From: Atherix ibis
Lineage: Eukaryota; Arthropoda; Insecta; Diptera; Athericidae
NCBI GenBank assembly: GCA_958298945.1
Contig: OY282608.1
Location: 22,297,933-22,361,932, forward strand
Direction: 5' to 3'
DNA: 64,000 nt
Position 1 is the stretch's first letter, and every line of letters begins with the position of its first letter. The notes below the pieces were generated by a model. The model searched no databases. It was not told the origin of the DNA and was given only the letters and a program-made list of their open reading frames with translations. This document shows, one piece after another, positions 1 through 13,969 of this stretch. The position numbers and the translations under genes are program-made.

Positions 1-20
1 AACCAACAAGCCAACAAACC

Positions 21-580
21 AAGAAACCAAAATACCAAGTAACCAAAAATCCAACAAACTAACAAACCAACAAGCTAACAAACCAACAAACCAACAAACC
101 AACAAGCCAACAAACAAATGAACCAACAAACCAAAAAACCAACAAACTAACAAGCCCACAAACCAACACACCAACAAACCAACAAAACAAGTAACTAACA
201 AGCCAATAAGCCAACAAACCAACAAACCAAAAAACCAACAAGCCAACAAACCAACAAACCAACAAACCAACAAGCCAACAAACCAACAAGCCAACAAACC
301 AAGAAACCAAAATACCAAGTAACCAAAAATCCAACAAACTAACAAACCAACTAGCTAACAAACCAACAAACAAACAAGCCAACAAGCCAACAAACCAACA
401 AACCAAAAAACCAACAAACCAACAAACCAAAAAACCAACAAACCAACAAGCCAACAAGCCAACAAACCAACAAACTAACAAACCAACAAACGAACTAACC
501 AAAAAACCAAAAAGGCAACAAACCAACAAGCCAACAAACCAAAAAACCAACAAACCAACAAACCAAAAAACCAACAAACC
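21..580. repeat. 280-base-offset duplicated block with AAGAAACC marker
   Basis: A marker string AAGAAACCAAAATACCAAG begins at 21 and again at 301, an offset of 280 bases (35 units). The same marker reappears at 7000 and 8879, and the following GTAACTAAC marker (191 here) reappears at 7186 and 9065. The distance from the first marker to the second is 170 bases here and 186 in the later copies, a difference of exactly two units. This ties the left edge of the window to the 7-9 kb block by descent. The end of the second copy is approximate because the flanks are canonical repeat. Confidence 0.7.
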
Positions 581-720
581 AACAAGCCAACAAGCCAACA
601 AACCAACAAACCAACAAGCCAACAAACCAACAAACCAACAAACCAACAAAACAACAAACCAACAAACCAACAAACGAACTAACCAAAAAACCAAAAAGGC
701 AACAAACCAACAAGCCAACA
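490..720. repeat. 184-base local duplication, AAGGCAAC marker
   Basis: The combination CAAACGAA, CTAACCAA, then two A-rich units and AAGGCAAC occurs with its GGC at 514 and at 698, 184 bases (23 units) apart. A further copy of the marker lies with GGC at 2441. The offset is a whole number of octamers. This is a small tandem duplication within the array. Confidence 0.6.
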
Positions 721-3700
721 AACCAACAAACCAAAAAACCAACAAACCAACAAACCAAAAAACCAACAAACCAACAAACCAACAAACTAACAAACCAACA
801 AGCCAACAAGCCAACAAACCAACAAACCAACAAACCAATAAAGTAACAAACCAACAAACCAACAAACCAACAAGCCAACAAGCCAACAAACCAACAAACT
901 AACAAACCTACAAACGAACTAACCAACAAACCAACAAGCCAACAAGCCAACAAGCCAACAAACCAACAAACCAACAAACCAACAAACCAACAAACAAAGT
1001 AACCAACAAGCCAACAAACCAACAAACCAACAACCCAACAAGCCAACAAACCAACAAACCAACAAACCAACAAGCCAACAAACCAACAAACCAACAAGGC
1101 AACAAACCAACAAACCAACAAACCAACAAACCAAAAAACCAACAAACCAACAAACCAACAAACCAACAAACCAACAAACCAACAAACCAACAAGTCAACA
1201 AACCAACAAACCAACAAACCAACAAACCAAGCAACCAAAAAGCCAACAAACTAACAAACCAACAAGCCAACAAGCCAACAAACCAACAAGCCAACAAACC
1301 AGTAAACCAACAAAGTATCAAGCCAACAAGCCAACAAACCAACAAACCAACAAGCCAACAAACCAACAAACCAACAAGCCAACAAGCCAATAAACCAACA
1401 AACCAAGTAACCAAAAAGCCAACAAACTAACAAACCAACAAGCCAACAAGCCAACAAACCAACAAACCAACAAACCAACAAACCAACAAACCAACAAACC
1501 AACAAACCAACAAACCAACAAACCAAAAAACCAACAAACCAACAAGCCAACAAGCCAACAAATCAACAAACTAACAAACCAACAAACAAACTAACCAACA
1601 AACCAACAAACCAACAAACCAACAAGCCAACAAGCCAACAAACCAACAAACCAACAAACCAACAAACCAACAAACCAAGTAACCAAAAAGCCAACAAACT
1701 AACAAACCAACAAGCCAACAAGCTAACAAACCAACAAACCAACAAACCAACAAGCCAACAAACCAACAAACAAATAAACCAACAACCCAACAAACCAACA
1801 AACCAAGAAACCAACAAACCAAAAAACCAACAAACCAACAAGCCAACAAGCCAACAAACCAACAAACTAACAAACCAACAAACGAACTAACCAACAAACC
1901 AACAAACCAACAAGCCAACAAGCCAACAAACCAACAAACAAACAAGCCAACAAACCAACAAACCAACAAACCAACAAACCAACAAACCAAGTAACCAAAA
2001 AGCCAACAAACTAACAAGCCAACAAGCCAACAAACCAACAAACCAACAAACCAACAAACCAACAAACCAAGTAACCAAAAAGCCAACAAACTAACAAACC
2101 AATAAGCCAACAAGCCAACAAACCAACAAACCAACAAAGCAACAAGCCAACAAGCCAACAAACCAACAAACCAACAAGCCAACAAACCAACAAACCAACA
2201 ATCCAACAAGCCAACAAACCAACAAACCAACAAACCAACAAACCAAGTAACCAAAAGCCAACAAACTAACAGACCAACAAGCCAAAAAGCCAACAAACCA
2301 ACAAACCAACAAGCCAACAAACCAACAAACCAAAAAACCAACAAACCAACAAACCAAAAAACCAACAAACCAACAAGCCAACAAGCCAACAAACCAACAA
2401 ACTAACAAACCAACAAACGAACTAACCAAAAAACCAAAAAGGCAACAAATCAACAAGCCAACAAACCAACAAACCAAAAAACCAACAAACCAACAAACCA
2501 AAAAATCAATAAACCAACAAGCCAACAAGCCAACAAACCAACAAACCAACAAGCCAACAAACCAACAAACCAAAAAACCAAAAAGGCAACAAACTAACAA
2601 ACCAACAAGCCAACAAACCAACAAGCCAACAAGCCAACAAACCAAAAAACCAACAAAGTAACAAACCAACAAACCAACAAACCAACAAGCCAACAAGCCA
2701 ACAAACCAACAAGCCAACAAGCCAACAAACCAACAAACCAACAAACCAAGTAAGCAACAAGCCAACAAACCAACAAACCAACAAGCCAACAAGCCAACAA
2801 ACCAACAAACCAACAAGCCAACAAACCAACAAACCAACAAGCCACCAAACCAACAAACCAACAAACCAAAAAACCAACAAACCAACAAACCAACAAACCA
2901 ACAAACCAACAAACCAACAAGCCAACAAACCAACAAACCAACAAACCAACAAACCAAACAACGAAAAAGCCAACAAACTAACAAACCAACAAGCCAACAA
3001 ACCAACAAGCCAAAAAGCAGACAAACCAACATACCAACAAAGCAACAAACCAACAAACCAACAAACCAACAAACCAACAAACCAGCAAGCCAACAGACCA
3101 ACAAACTAACAAACCAACAAACGAACTAACCAACAAACCAACATGCCAACAAGCCAACAAACCAACAAACCAAGTAACCAAAAAGACAACAAGCTAACAA
3201 ACCAACAAGCCAACAAGTCAACAAACCAACAAACCAACAAACCAGCAAGCCAACAAACCAACAAACAAATAAACCAACAAACCAACAAACCAACAAACCA
3301 ACAAACCAACAAACCAAAAAACCAACAAACCAACAAACCAAAAAACCAACAAACCAACAAGCCAACAAACCAACAAACCAACAAACTAACAAACCAACAA
3401 ACGAACTAACCAACAAACCAACAAGCCAACAAGCTAACAAACCAACAAACCAACAAACCAACAAACCAACAAACTAAGTAACTAACAATCCAACAAACCA
3501 ACAAATCAACAAGCCAACAAGCCAACAAACCAACAAACCAACAAGCCAACAAACCAACAAACCAACAAACTAACAAACCAACAAACCAACAAACCAACAA
3601 ACCAACAAGGCAACAATCCAACAAACAAATAAACCAACAAACCAACAAACCAACAAGCCAACAAACCAACAAACCAACAAACCAACAAACCAAGTAACCA

Positions 3701-4549
3701 ACAAGCCAACAAACCAACAAACCAACGAGCCAACAAGCCAACAAACCAACAAACCAACAAGCCAACAAACCAAAAAACCAACAAGCCAACAAACCAACAA
3801 ACCAACAAACCAACAAACCAACAAACCAACAAACCAACAAGCCAACAAACCAACAAACCAACAAAACAAGTAACCAAAAAGCCATCAAACTAACAAACCA
3901 ACAAGCCAACAAGGCAACAAGCCAACAAGCCAACAAACCAACAAACCAACAAGCCAAAAAACTAACAAACCAACAAGCCAACAAACCAACAAACAAATAA
4001 ACCAACAAACCAACAAACCAGCAAACCAACAAACCAACAAACCAAAAAACCAACAAACCAACAAGCCAACAAGCCAACAAACCAACAAACTAACAAACCA
4101 ACAAACGAACTAACCAACAAACCAACAAGCCAACAAGCCAACAAACCAACAAACCAACAAACCAACACACCAACAAACTAAATAACCAACAAGCCAACAA
4201 ACCAACAAGCCAACAAGCCAACAAACCAACAAACCAACAAACCAACAAGCCAACAAGCCAACAAACCAACAAACCAACAAACCAACAAGCCAACAAACCA
4301 ACAAACCAACAAACCAACAAACCAACAAACCAACAAGCCAACAAACCAACACACCAACAAACCAACAAACCAACAAGCCAACAAACCAACAAATTAACAA
4401 GCCAACAAAACCAAGAAACCAACAAACCAACAAACCAACAAGCCAATAAACCAACAAACCAACAAACCAAGTAACCAAAAAGCCAACAAACTAACAAACC
4501 AACAAACCATAAAAACCAACAAGCCAACAAGCCAACAAACCAACAAACC

Positions 4550-4559
4550 AAAAAAAAAA
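4550..4559. repeat. A10 homopolymer inside the array
   Basis: A run of ten A residues is followed by a G and a return to the octamer pattern. It is the longest homopolymer I noticed in the window. It replaces two C-containing positions of the consensus and looks like a local slippage or substitution product. It could also be a sequencing error. Confidence 0.8.
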
Positions 4560-6999
4560 GAAGCCAACAAACCAACAAACCAACAAACCAACAAGCCAAC
4601 AAACCAACAAGCTAACAAACCAAGAAACCAACAAACCAAGTAACCAAAAAGCCAACAAACTAACAAACCAACAAGCCAACAAACCAACAAACCAACAAAC
4701 AAATAAACCAACAAACCAAAAAACCAACAAACCAACAAACCAACAAGCCCACAAACCAACAAACCAACAAACCAAGTAGCCAACAAGCCAACAAACCAAC
4801 AAACCAACAAGCCAACAAACCAACAAACCAACAAGCCAACAAACCAAGTAACCAACAAGCCAACAAACCAACAAGCCAACAAACCAACAAACCAACAAAC
4901 CAACAAACCAACAAGCCAACTAACCAATAAACCAACAAGCCAACAAACCAAGTAACCAACAAGCCAACAAACCAACAAGCCAACAAACCAACAAACCAAC
5001 AAACCAACAAACCAACAAACCAACAAGCCAACAAACCAACAAACCAAGTAACCAAAAAGCCAACAAACTAACAAATCAACAAACCAACAAACCAACAAGC
5101 CAACAAGCCAACAAACAAACAAACCAACAAAGCAACAAACCAACAAACCAACAAACCAACAAACCAACAAGCTAACAAACCAACAAACCAACAAACCAAG
5201 TAACCAAAAAGCCAACAAACTCACAAACCAACAAGCCAACAAACGAACAAACCAACAAACCAACAAGCCAACAAGCCAACAAACCAACAAACCAACAAAC
5301 CAACAAGCCAACCAACCAACAAGCCAACAAACCAACAAACCAACAAACCAAGTAACCAACAAACCATCAAACCATCAAACGAACAAAGCAACAAACCAAC
5401 AAGCCAACAAACCAACAAGCCAACAAACCAACAAACCAACAAACCAACAAACCAACATGCCAAGAAACCAGCAAACTAAGTAACCAATAAGCCAACAAAC
5501 CAACAAACCAACAAACCAACAAACCAACAAACCAACAAACCAACAAGCCAACAAACCAACAAACCAACAAACCAACAAAACAAGTAACCAAAAAGCCATC
5601 AAACTAACAAACCAACAAGCCAACAAGGCAACAAGCCAACAAGCCAACAAACCAACAAACCAACAAGCCAACAAACTAACAAACCAACAAGCCAACAAAC
5701 CAACAAACAGATAAACCAACAAACCAACAAACCAACAAACCAACAAACCAACAAACCAAAAAACCAACAAACCAACAAGCCAACAAGCCAACAAGCCAAC
5801 AAACCAACAAACTAACAAACCAACAAACGAACTAACCAACAAACCAACAAGCCAACAAGCCAACAAACCAACAAACCAAGTAACCAACAAACCAACAAAT
5901 CATCAAACGAACAAAGCAACAAACCAACAAGCCAACAAACCAACAAGCCAACAAACCAACAAACCAACAAACCAATAAACCAACATGCCAAGAAACCAGC
6001 ATACTAAGTAACCAATAAGCCAACAAACCAACAAACCAACAAACCAACATGCCAACAAACCAACAAACCAACAAGCCAACAAACCAACAAACCAACAAAC
6101 CAACAAGCCAACAAGCCAACAAACCAACAAACCAACAAACCAACAAAACAACAAACCAACAAACCAACAAACCAACAAGCCAACAAACCAACAAGCCAAC
6201 AAACCAACAAACCAACAAGCCAACAAACCAACAAACCAACAAACTAACAAACCAACAAACCAACAAACCAACAAACCAACAAATTAACAAGCCAACAAAC
6301 CGACAAATAAATAAACCAACAAACAAAAAAACCAACAAACCAACAAACCAACAAGCCAATAAACCAACAAACCAACAAACCAACAAACCAACAAACCAAG
6401 TAACCAACAAGCCAATAAACCGACAAACAAACAAACCAACAAGCCAACAAACCAACAAACCAACAAGCCAACAAACCAACAACACCAACAAGCCAACAAA
6501 CCAACAAACCAACAAACCAACAAGCCAACAAGCCAACAAACCAACAAACCAAAAAACCAACAAGCCAACAAACCAACAAACCAACAAGCCAACAAACCAA
6601 CAAGCCAACAAACCAAGAAACCAACAAACCAAGTAACCAAAAATCCAACAAACTAACAAACCAACAAGCTAACAAACCACCAAACCAACAAACCAACAAA
6701 CCAAAAAGCCAACAAACCAACAAACCAACAAACCAACAAACCAACAAGCCAACAAACCAACAAACCAACAAACCAACAAACCAACAAACCAAGTAACCAA
6801 CAAGCCAATAAACCAACAAACAAACAAGCCAACAAGCCAACAAACCAACAAACCAACAAGCCAACAAACCAACAACACCAACAAGCCAACAAACTAACAA
6901 ACCAACAAACCAACAAGCCAACAAGCCAACAAACCAACAAACCAAAAAACCAACAAGCCAACAAACCAACAAACCAACAAACCAACAAGCCAACAAACC

Positions 7000-7340
7000 A
7001 AGAAACCAAAATACCAAGTAACCAAAAATCCAACAAACTAACAAACCAACAAGCTAACAAACCAACAAACCAACAAACCAACAAGCCAACAAACCAACAA
7101 ACAAATAAACCAACAAACCAAAAAACCAACAAACCAACAAACCAACAAGCCCACAAACCAACACACCAACAAACCAACAAAACAAGTAACTAACAAGCCA
7201 ACAAACCAACAAACCAACAAGCCAACAAGCCAACAAACCAACAAACCAACAAGCCAACAAACCAACAAAGTAACAAGCCAACAAACCAACAAATTAACAA
7301 ACCAAGTAACCAAAAAGCCAACAAACTTACAAACCAATAA
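7000..7340. repeat. Copy 1 of the 1,879-base-offset block
   Basis: This stretch carries, in order, the AAGAAACC marker, a GTAACCAA composite, a CACACCAA unit, GTAACTAAC, and AAACTTAC near its end. The stretch at 8879-9219 carries the same ordered markers at identical spacing. Shared rare variants in the same order are best explained by duplication of a long segment rather than repeated mutation. Confidence 0.75.
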
Positions 7341-8878
7341 GCCAACAAACCAACAAACAACAAACCAACAAACCAACAAGCCAACAAACCAACAAACCAA
7401 CAAGCCAACAAGCCAACAAACCAACAAACCAACAAGGCAACAAACCACCAAACCAACAAACTAACAAACCAACAAACCAACAAACCAACAAACCAACAAT
7501 CCAACAAACCAACAAACAAATAAACCAACAAACCAAAAAACCAACAAACCAACAAACCAACAAGCCAACAAACCAACAAACCAACAAACCAACAAACCAA
7601 GTAACCAACAAGCCAACAAACCAACAAACCAACAAGCCAACAAGTCAACAAACCAACAAACCAACAAGCCAACAAACCAACAAACCAACAAACCAACAAA
7701 CCAACAAACCAACAAATCAACAAGCCAACAAACCAACAAATAAATAAACCAACAAACAAAAAAACCAACAAACCAACAAACCAACAAGCCAACAAACCAA
7801 CAAACCAACAAACCAACAAACCAACAAACCAAGTAACCAACAAGCCAATAAACCAACAAACAAACAAGCCAACAAGCCAACAAACCAACAAACCAACAAG
7901 CCAACAAACCAACAACACCAACAAGCCAACAAACCAACAAACCAACAAACCAACAAGCCAACAAGCCACAAACCAACAAACCAAAAAACCAACAAGCCAA
8001 CAAACCAACAAACCAACAAACCAACAAGCCAACAAACCAACAAGCCAACAAACCAAGAAACCAATAAACCAAGTAACCAAAAATCCAACAAACTAACAAA
8101 CCAACAAGCTAACAAACCACCAAACCAACAAACCAACAAACCAAAAAGCCAACAAACCAACAAACAAATAAACCAACAAACCAAAAAACCAACAAACCAA
8201 CAAACCAACAAGCCCACAAACCAACACACCGACAAACCAACAAAACAAGTAACTAACAAGCCAACAAACCAACAAACCAACAAGCCAACAAGCCAACAAA
8301 CCAACAAACCAACAAGCCAACAAACCAACAAAGCAACAAGCCAACAAACCAACAAATTAACAAACCAAGTAACCAAAAAGCCAACAAACTTACAAACCAA
8401 TAAGCCAACAAACCAACAAACAACAAACCAACAAACCAACAAGCCAACAAACCAACAAACCAACAAGCCAACAAGCCAACAAACCAACAAACCAACAAGC
8501 CAACAAACCACCAAACCAACAAACTAACAAACCAACAAACCAACAAACCAACAAACCAACAAGCCAACAAACCAACAAATAAATAAACCAACAAACAAAA
8601 AAACCAACAAACCAACAAACCAACAAGCCAACAAACCAACAAACCAACAAACCAACAAACCAACAAACCAAGTAACCAACAAGCCAATAAACCAACAAAC
8701 AAACAAGCCAACAAGCCAACAAACCAACAAACCAACAAGCCAACAAACCAACAACACCAACAAGCCAACAAACCAACAAACCAACAAACCAACAAGCCAA
8801 CAAGCCAACAAACCAACAAACCAAAAAACCAACAAGCCAACAAACCAACAAACCAACAAACCAACAAGCCAACAAACC

Positions 8879-9219
8879 AAGAAACCAAAATACCAAGTAA
8901 CCAAAAATCCAACAAACTAACAAACCAACAAGCTAACAAACCAACAAACCAACAAACCAACAAGCCAACAAACCAACAAACAAATAAACCAACAAACCAA
9001 AAAACCAACAAACCAACAAACCAACAAGCCCACAAACCAACACACCAACAAACCAACAAAACAAGTAACTAACAAGCCAACAAACCAACAAACCAACAAG
9101 CCAACAAGCCAACAAACCAACAAACCAACAAGCCAACAAACCAACAAAGTAACAAGCCAACAAACCAACAAATTAACAAACCAAGTAACCAAAAAGCCAA
9201 CAAACTTACAAACCAATAA
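8879..9219. repeat. Copy 2 of the 1,879-base-offset block
   Basis: This is the partner of 7000-7340, with the same marker order and spacing. A related but shorter copy lies between them, anchored by GTAACTAAC at 8249. Which copy is ancestral cannot be told from the sequence alone. Confidence 0.75.
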
Positions 9220-11039
9220 GCCAACAAACCAACAAACAACAAACCAACAAACCAACAAGCCAACAAACCAACAAACCAACAAGCCAACAAGCTAACAAAC
9301 CAACAAACCAACAAGGCAACAAACCACCAAACCAACAAACTAACAAACCAACAAACCAACAAACCAACAAACCAACAATCCAACAAACCAACAAACAAAT
9401 AAACCAACAAACCAAAAAACCAACAAACCAACAAACCAACACGCCAACAAACCAACAAACCAACAAACCAACAAACCAAGTAACCAACAAGCCAACAAAC
9501 CAACAAACCTACAAGCCAACAAGTCAACAAACCAACAAACCAACAAGCCAATAATTCAACAAACCAACAAGCCAACAAACCAACAAACCAACAAACCAAA
9601 GAACCAACAAACCAACAAACCAACAAATCAAAAAACCAACAAACCAACAAGCCAACAAACCAACAAACCAACAAACCAACAAACCAAGTAAACAAAAAGC
9701 CAACAAACTAACAAACCAACAAGCACACAAGCCAACAAACCAACAAGCCAACAAACCAATAAACCAACAAAGCAACAAGCCAACAAGCCAACAAGCCAAC
9801 AAACCAACAAACCAACAAGCCAACAAACCAACAAACCAACAAGCCAACAAGCCAACAAACCAACAAACCAAGTAGCCAACAAGCCATCAAACTAACAAAC
9901 CAAAAAGCCAACAAGCCAACAAACCAACAAACCAACAAACCAACAAGCCAACAAACCAACAAACAAATAAACCAACAAACCAACAAACCAACAAACCAAC
10001 AAACCAACAAACCAACAAGCCAACAAGCCAACAAACCAATAAACTAACAAACCAACAAACGAACTAACCAACCACACAACAAGCCAACAAGCCTACAAAC
10101 CAACAAACCAACAAGCCAACAAGCCAACAAACCAACAAACCAACAAACCAACAAACCAACAAGCCAATAAACCAACAAACCAACAAACCAACAAACCAAA
10201 AAGCCAACAAACCAACAAACCAACAAGCCAACAAACCCACAAACCAACAAACCAAGTAACCATAAAGCCAACAAACTAACAAACCAACAAGCCAACAAAC
10301 CAAAAAGCCAACAAGCCAACAAACCAACAAACCAACAAACCAACAAAGCAACAAACCAACAAACGAACAAACCAACAAACCAAAAAGCCAAAAAGCCAAC
10401 AAGCCAACAAACCAACAAACCAACAAACCAACAAGCCAACAAACCAACAAACCAACAAACCAATAAGCCAACAAACCAACAAGCCAATGAACCAAGTAAC
10501 CAAAAAGCCAACAAACTAACAAACCAACAAGCCAACAAACCAACAAACCAACAAACCAACAAGCCAACAAGCCAACAAACCAATAAACCAACAAGCCAAC
10601 AAACCAACAAGCCAACAAACCAACAAACCAACAAACCAAGTAACCAACAAACCAACAAACCATCAAACGAACAAAGCAACTAACCAATAAGCCAACAAAC
10701 CAACAAGCCAACAAACCAACAAACCAACAAACCAACATGCCAACAAACCAACAAACTAAGTAACCAACAAGCCAACAAACCAACAAACCAACAAACCAAC
10801 AAGCCAACAAACCAACAAACCAACAAACCAACAAACGAACCAGCCAACAAACCAACAAGCCACCAAACCAACAAACCAACAAGACAACAAGCCAACAAAC
10901 CAACAAACCAACAAATCAACAAGCCAACAAACCAACAAACCAACAAGCCAACAAACCAACAAACCAACAAACCAACAAACCAACAAACCAAAAAGCCAAC
11001 AAGCCAACAAGCCAACAAGCCAACAAACCAACAAACCAA

Positions 11040-11450
11040 CAAACCAACAAGCCAACAAACCAACAAACCAACAAACCAATAAGCCAACAAACCAACAAGC
11101 CAATGAACCAAGTAACCAAAAAGCCAACAAACTAACAAACCAACAAGCCAACAAACCAACAAACCAACAAACCAACAAGCCAACAAGCCAACAAACCAAC
11201 AAACCAATAAACCAACAAGCCAACAAACCAACAAGCCAACAAACCAACAAACCAACAAACCAAGTAAGCAACAAACCAACAAACCATCAAACGAACAAAG
11301 CAACTAACCAATAAGCCAACAAACCAACAAACCAACATGCCAACAAACCAACAAACTAAGTAACCAACAAGCTAACAAACCAACAAACCAACAAACCAAC
11401 ATGCCAACAAACCAACAAACTAAGTAACCAACAAGCCAACAAACCAACAA
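11040..11450. repeat. Copy 1, 2,519-base-offset pair
   Basis: CAATGAACC at 11101 and CAACTAACC at 11301 match 13620 and 13820 at an identical offset of 2,519 bases. Units between and around them agree, including two CATGCCAA units. One difference visible by eye is a GCTAAC here against GCCAAC in the partner, near 11370. The copies part after about 11450, where this copy has a CAACCCAA unit and the partner has CAAACGAA. Confidence 0.75.
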
Positions 11451-12330
11451 ACCAACAAACCAACAAGCCAACAACCCAACAAACCAACAAACCAACAAAC
11501 GAACAAGCCAACAAACCAACAAGGCAACAAACCAACAAACCAACAAGACAACAAGCCAACAAACCAACAAACCAACAAACCAACAAGCCAACAAACCAAC
11601 AAACCAACAAGCCAACAAACCAACAAACCAACAAACCAACAAACCAAAAAACCAATAAACCAACAAACCAACAAACCAACAAAACAACAAACCAAGTAAC
11701 CAAAAAGCCAACAAACAAACAAACCAACAAGCCAACAAAAGAACAAGCCAACAAACCAACAAACCAACAAAGCAACAAGCCAACAAGCCAACAAACCAAC
11801 AAACCAACAAGCCAACAAACCAACAAACCAATAAGCCAACAAGCCAACAAACCAACAAACCAACAAACCAACAAACCAAGTAACCAAAAAGCCAACAAAC
11901 TAACAAACCAACAAGCCAACAAGCCAACAAACCAACAAACCAACAAACCAACAAACCAACAAGCCAACAAACCAACAAACAAATAAACCAACAAACCAAC
12001 AAACCAACAAACCAACAAACCAAAAAACCAACAAACCAAAAAGCCAACAAGCCAACAAACCAACAAAATAACAAACCAACAAACGAACTAACCAACAAAC
12101 CAACAAACCAACAAACCAACAAACCAACAAACCAACAAGCCAACAAGCCAACAAACCAACAAACCAACAAACTAACAAACCAACAAGCCAACAAACCAAC
12201 AAACCAACAAGCCAACAAACAAACAAACAAATAAACCAACAAACCAAAAAACCAACAAACCAACAAACCAACAAACCAACAAACCAACAAACCAACAAAC
12301 CAACAAACCAACAAACCAATTAACCAACAA

Positions 12331-13500
12331 ACCAGCAAACCAACAAGCCAACAAACAAACAAACAAATAAACCAACAAACCAAAAAACCAACAAACCAAC
12401 AAACCAACAAACCAACAAACCAACAAACCAACAAACCAACAAACCAACAAACCAACAAACCAACAAACCAATTAACCAACAAACCAATAAACGAACAAAC
12501 CAAAAAACCAACAAACTAACAAACCAACAAACCAACAAACCAACAAGCCAACAAGCCAACAAACCAACAAACCAACAAGCCAACAAGCCAACAAGCCAAC
12601 AGACCAACAAACCAACAAGCCAACAAACCAACAAACCAATAAGCCAACAAACCAACAAACCAACAAACCAACAAACCAAAAAACCTACAAACCAACAAAC
12701 CAACAAACCAACAAACCAACAAACCAACAAGCCAACAAGCCAATAAACCAACAAACCAACAAACCGACAAGCCAACAAACCAACAAGCCAACAAACCAAC
12801 AAACCAACAAACCAAGTAACCAACAAACCAACAAACCATCAAACGAACAAAGCAACAAACCAACAAGCCAACAAGCCAATAAACCAACAAACCCAGTAAC
12901 CAAAAAGCCAACAAACTAACAAACCAACAAGCCAACAAACCAACAAGCCAACAAGCCAACAAACCAACAAACCAACAATTAACAAACCAAAAAACAAACA
13001 AACCAAAAAACCAACAAACCAACAAACCATCAAACGAACAAAGCAACAAGCCAACAAGCCAACAAACCAATAAACCAACAAGCCAACAAACCAACAAACC
13101 AACAAGCCAACAAGCCAACAAACAAACAAACCAACAAACCAACAAACCAACAAGCCAACAAATCAACAAACCAACAAGCCAACAAACCAACAAACCACCA
13201 AACCAACAAGCAAACAAACCAACAAACAAATAAACCAACAAACCAACAAACCAACAAACCAACAAACCAACAAACTAACAAACCAACAAGCCAACAAACA
13301 AACAAGCCAACAAACCAACAAGCCAACAAACCAACAAACCAACAAACCAACAAGCCAACAAACCAACAAGCCAACAAACCAACAAACCAACAAGCCAACA
13401 AGCCAACAAACCAACAAACCAACAAGCCAACAAGCCAACAAAGCAACAAACCAACAAGCCAACAAACCAAAAAACAAATAAACCAACAAACCAACAAACC
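12331..13500. repeat. Copy 1, 2,558-base-offset pair (about 1.2 kb)
   Basis: Landmarks shared with 14881-16060 include ACCAGCAAAC (12331/14881), ACCCAGTAAC (12891/15449), CAATTAAC (12976/15534) and AAACCAAAAAAC (13464/16022). The offset is 2,550 at the first landmark and 2,558 at the rest, a difference of one unit. Most of about 1.2 kb can be matched unit by unit with scattered substitutions, for example CAAACCAC here against CAAACCAA in the partner near 13198. After the last landmark this copy has a run of CAAGCCAA units that the partner lacks. Confidence 0.8.
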
Positions 13501-13558
13501 AACAAGCCAACAAGCCAACAAGCCAACAAGCCAACAAGCCAACAAACCAACAAACCAA

Positions 13559-13969
13559 CAAACCAACAAGCCAACAAACCAACAAACCAACAAACCAATA
13601 AGCCAACAAACCAACAAGCCAATGAACCAAGTAACCAAAAAGCCAACAAACTAACAAACCAACAAGCCAACAAACCAACAAACCAACAAACCAACAAGCC
13701 AACAAGCCAACAAACCAACAAACCAATAAACCAACAAGCCAACAAACCAACAAGCCAACAAACCAACAAACCAACAAACCAAGTAAGCAACAAACCAACA
13801 AACCATCAAACGAACAAAGCAACTAACCAATAAGCCAACAAACCAACAAACCAACATGCCAACAAACCAACAAACTAAGTAACCAACAAGCCAACAAACC
13901 AACAAACCAACAAACCAACATGCCAACAAACCAACAAACTAAGTAACCAACAAGCCAACAAACCAACAA
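13559..13969. repeat. Copy 2, 2,519-base-offset pair
   Basis: This is the partner of 11040-11450, sharing rare units in the same order. The limits are approximate because both ends pass into canonical units where alignment has no landmarks. Confidence 0.75.

Larger units (their letters stand above)
1..6400. repeat. Left segment: variable octamers, short-range copies only
   Basis: This part shows many different variant octamers, with AAAACCAA units (C to A at unit position 1) especially frequent in the first 3 kb. Composite blocks built on GTAACCAA followed by AAAGCCAA or AAAATCCAA-like units recur irregularly. I see only short-range duplications here: a block starting at 21 recurs at 301, and a block with an AAGGCAAC marker recurs 184 bases later. 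No kb-scale tandem copy is obvious by eye. Two single-base register breaks are seen: a missing A in the AAAGCC unit near 2251-2256, and an extra A near 4407-4410. The segment contains no gene; all long open frames are repeat readthrough. The boundary at 6,400 is my own division by repeat pattern, not a sharp junction. Confidence 0.85.
6400..9600. repeat. Segment with a block present three times (1,063 and 816 bases apart)
   Basis: Two markers define the block: GTAACTAAC at 7186, 8249 and 9065, and AAACTTAC at 7323, 8386 and 9202. In all three copies the markers are exactly 137 bases apart, and the copies are 1,063 and 816 bases apart. The outer pair (7000 and 8879, AAGAAACC marker) is 1,879 bases apart, the sum of these. 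A second marker, AACACCAAC following CAAC, lies at 6481, 6874, 7914 and 8753. The segment is tandemly duplicated octamer DNA with no gene. The array continues on both sides and the limits are approximate. Confidence 0.8.

Noticed and set aside
4550..4559. Poly-A tail of an inserted retroelement
   Set aside because: The A10 run is flanked on both sides by ordinary octamers with no inserted body or target-site duplication.
6049..6636. Open frame of 195 codons on the + strand with a PTNQQTNK-like repeat
   Set aside because: It is the same repeat read on the other strand, starting at a chance ATG in a CATGCCAA unit. The + strand has few such frames only because ATG, GTG and TTG are rare there.
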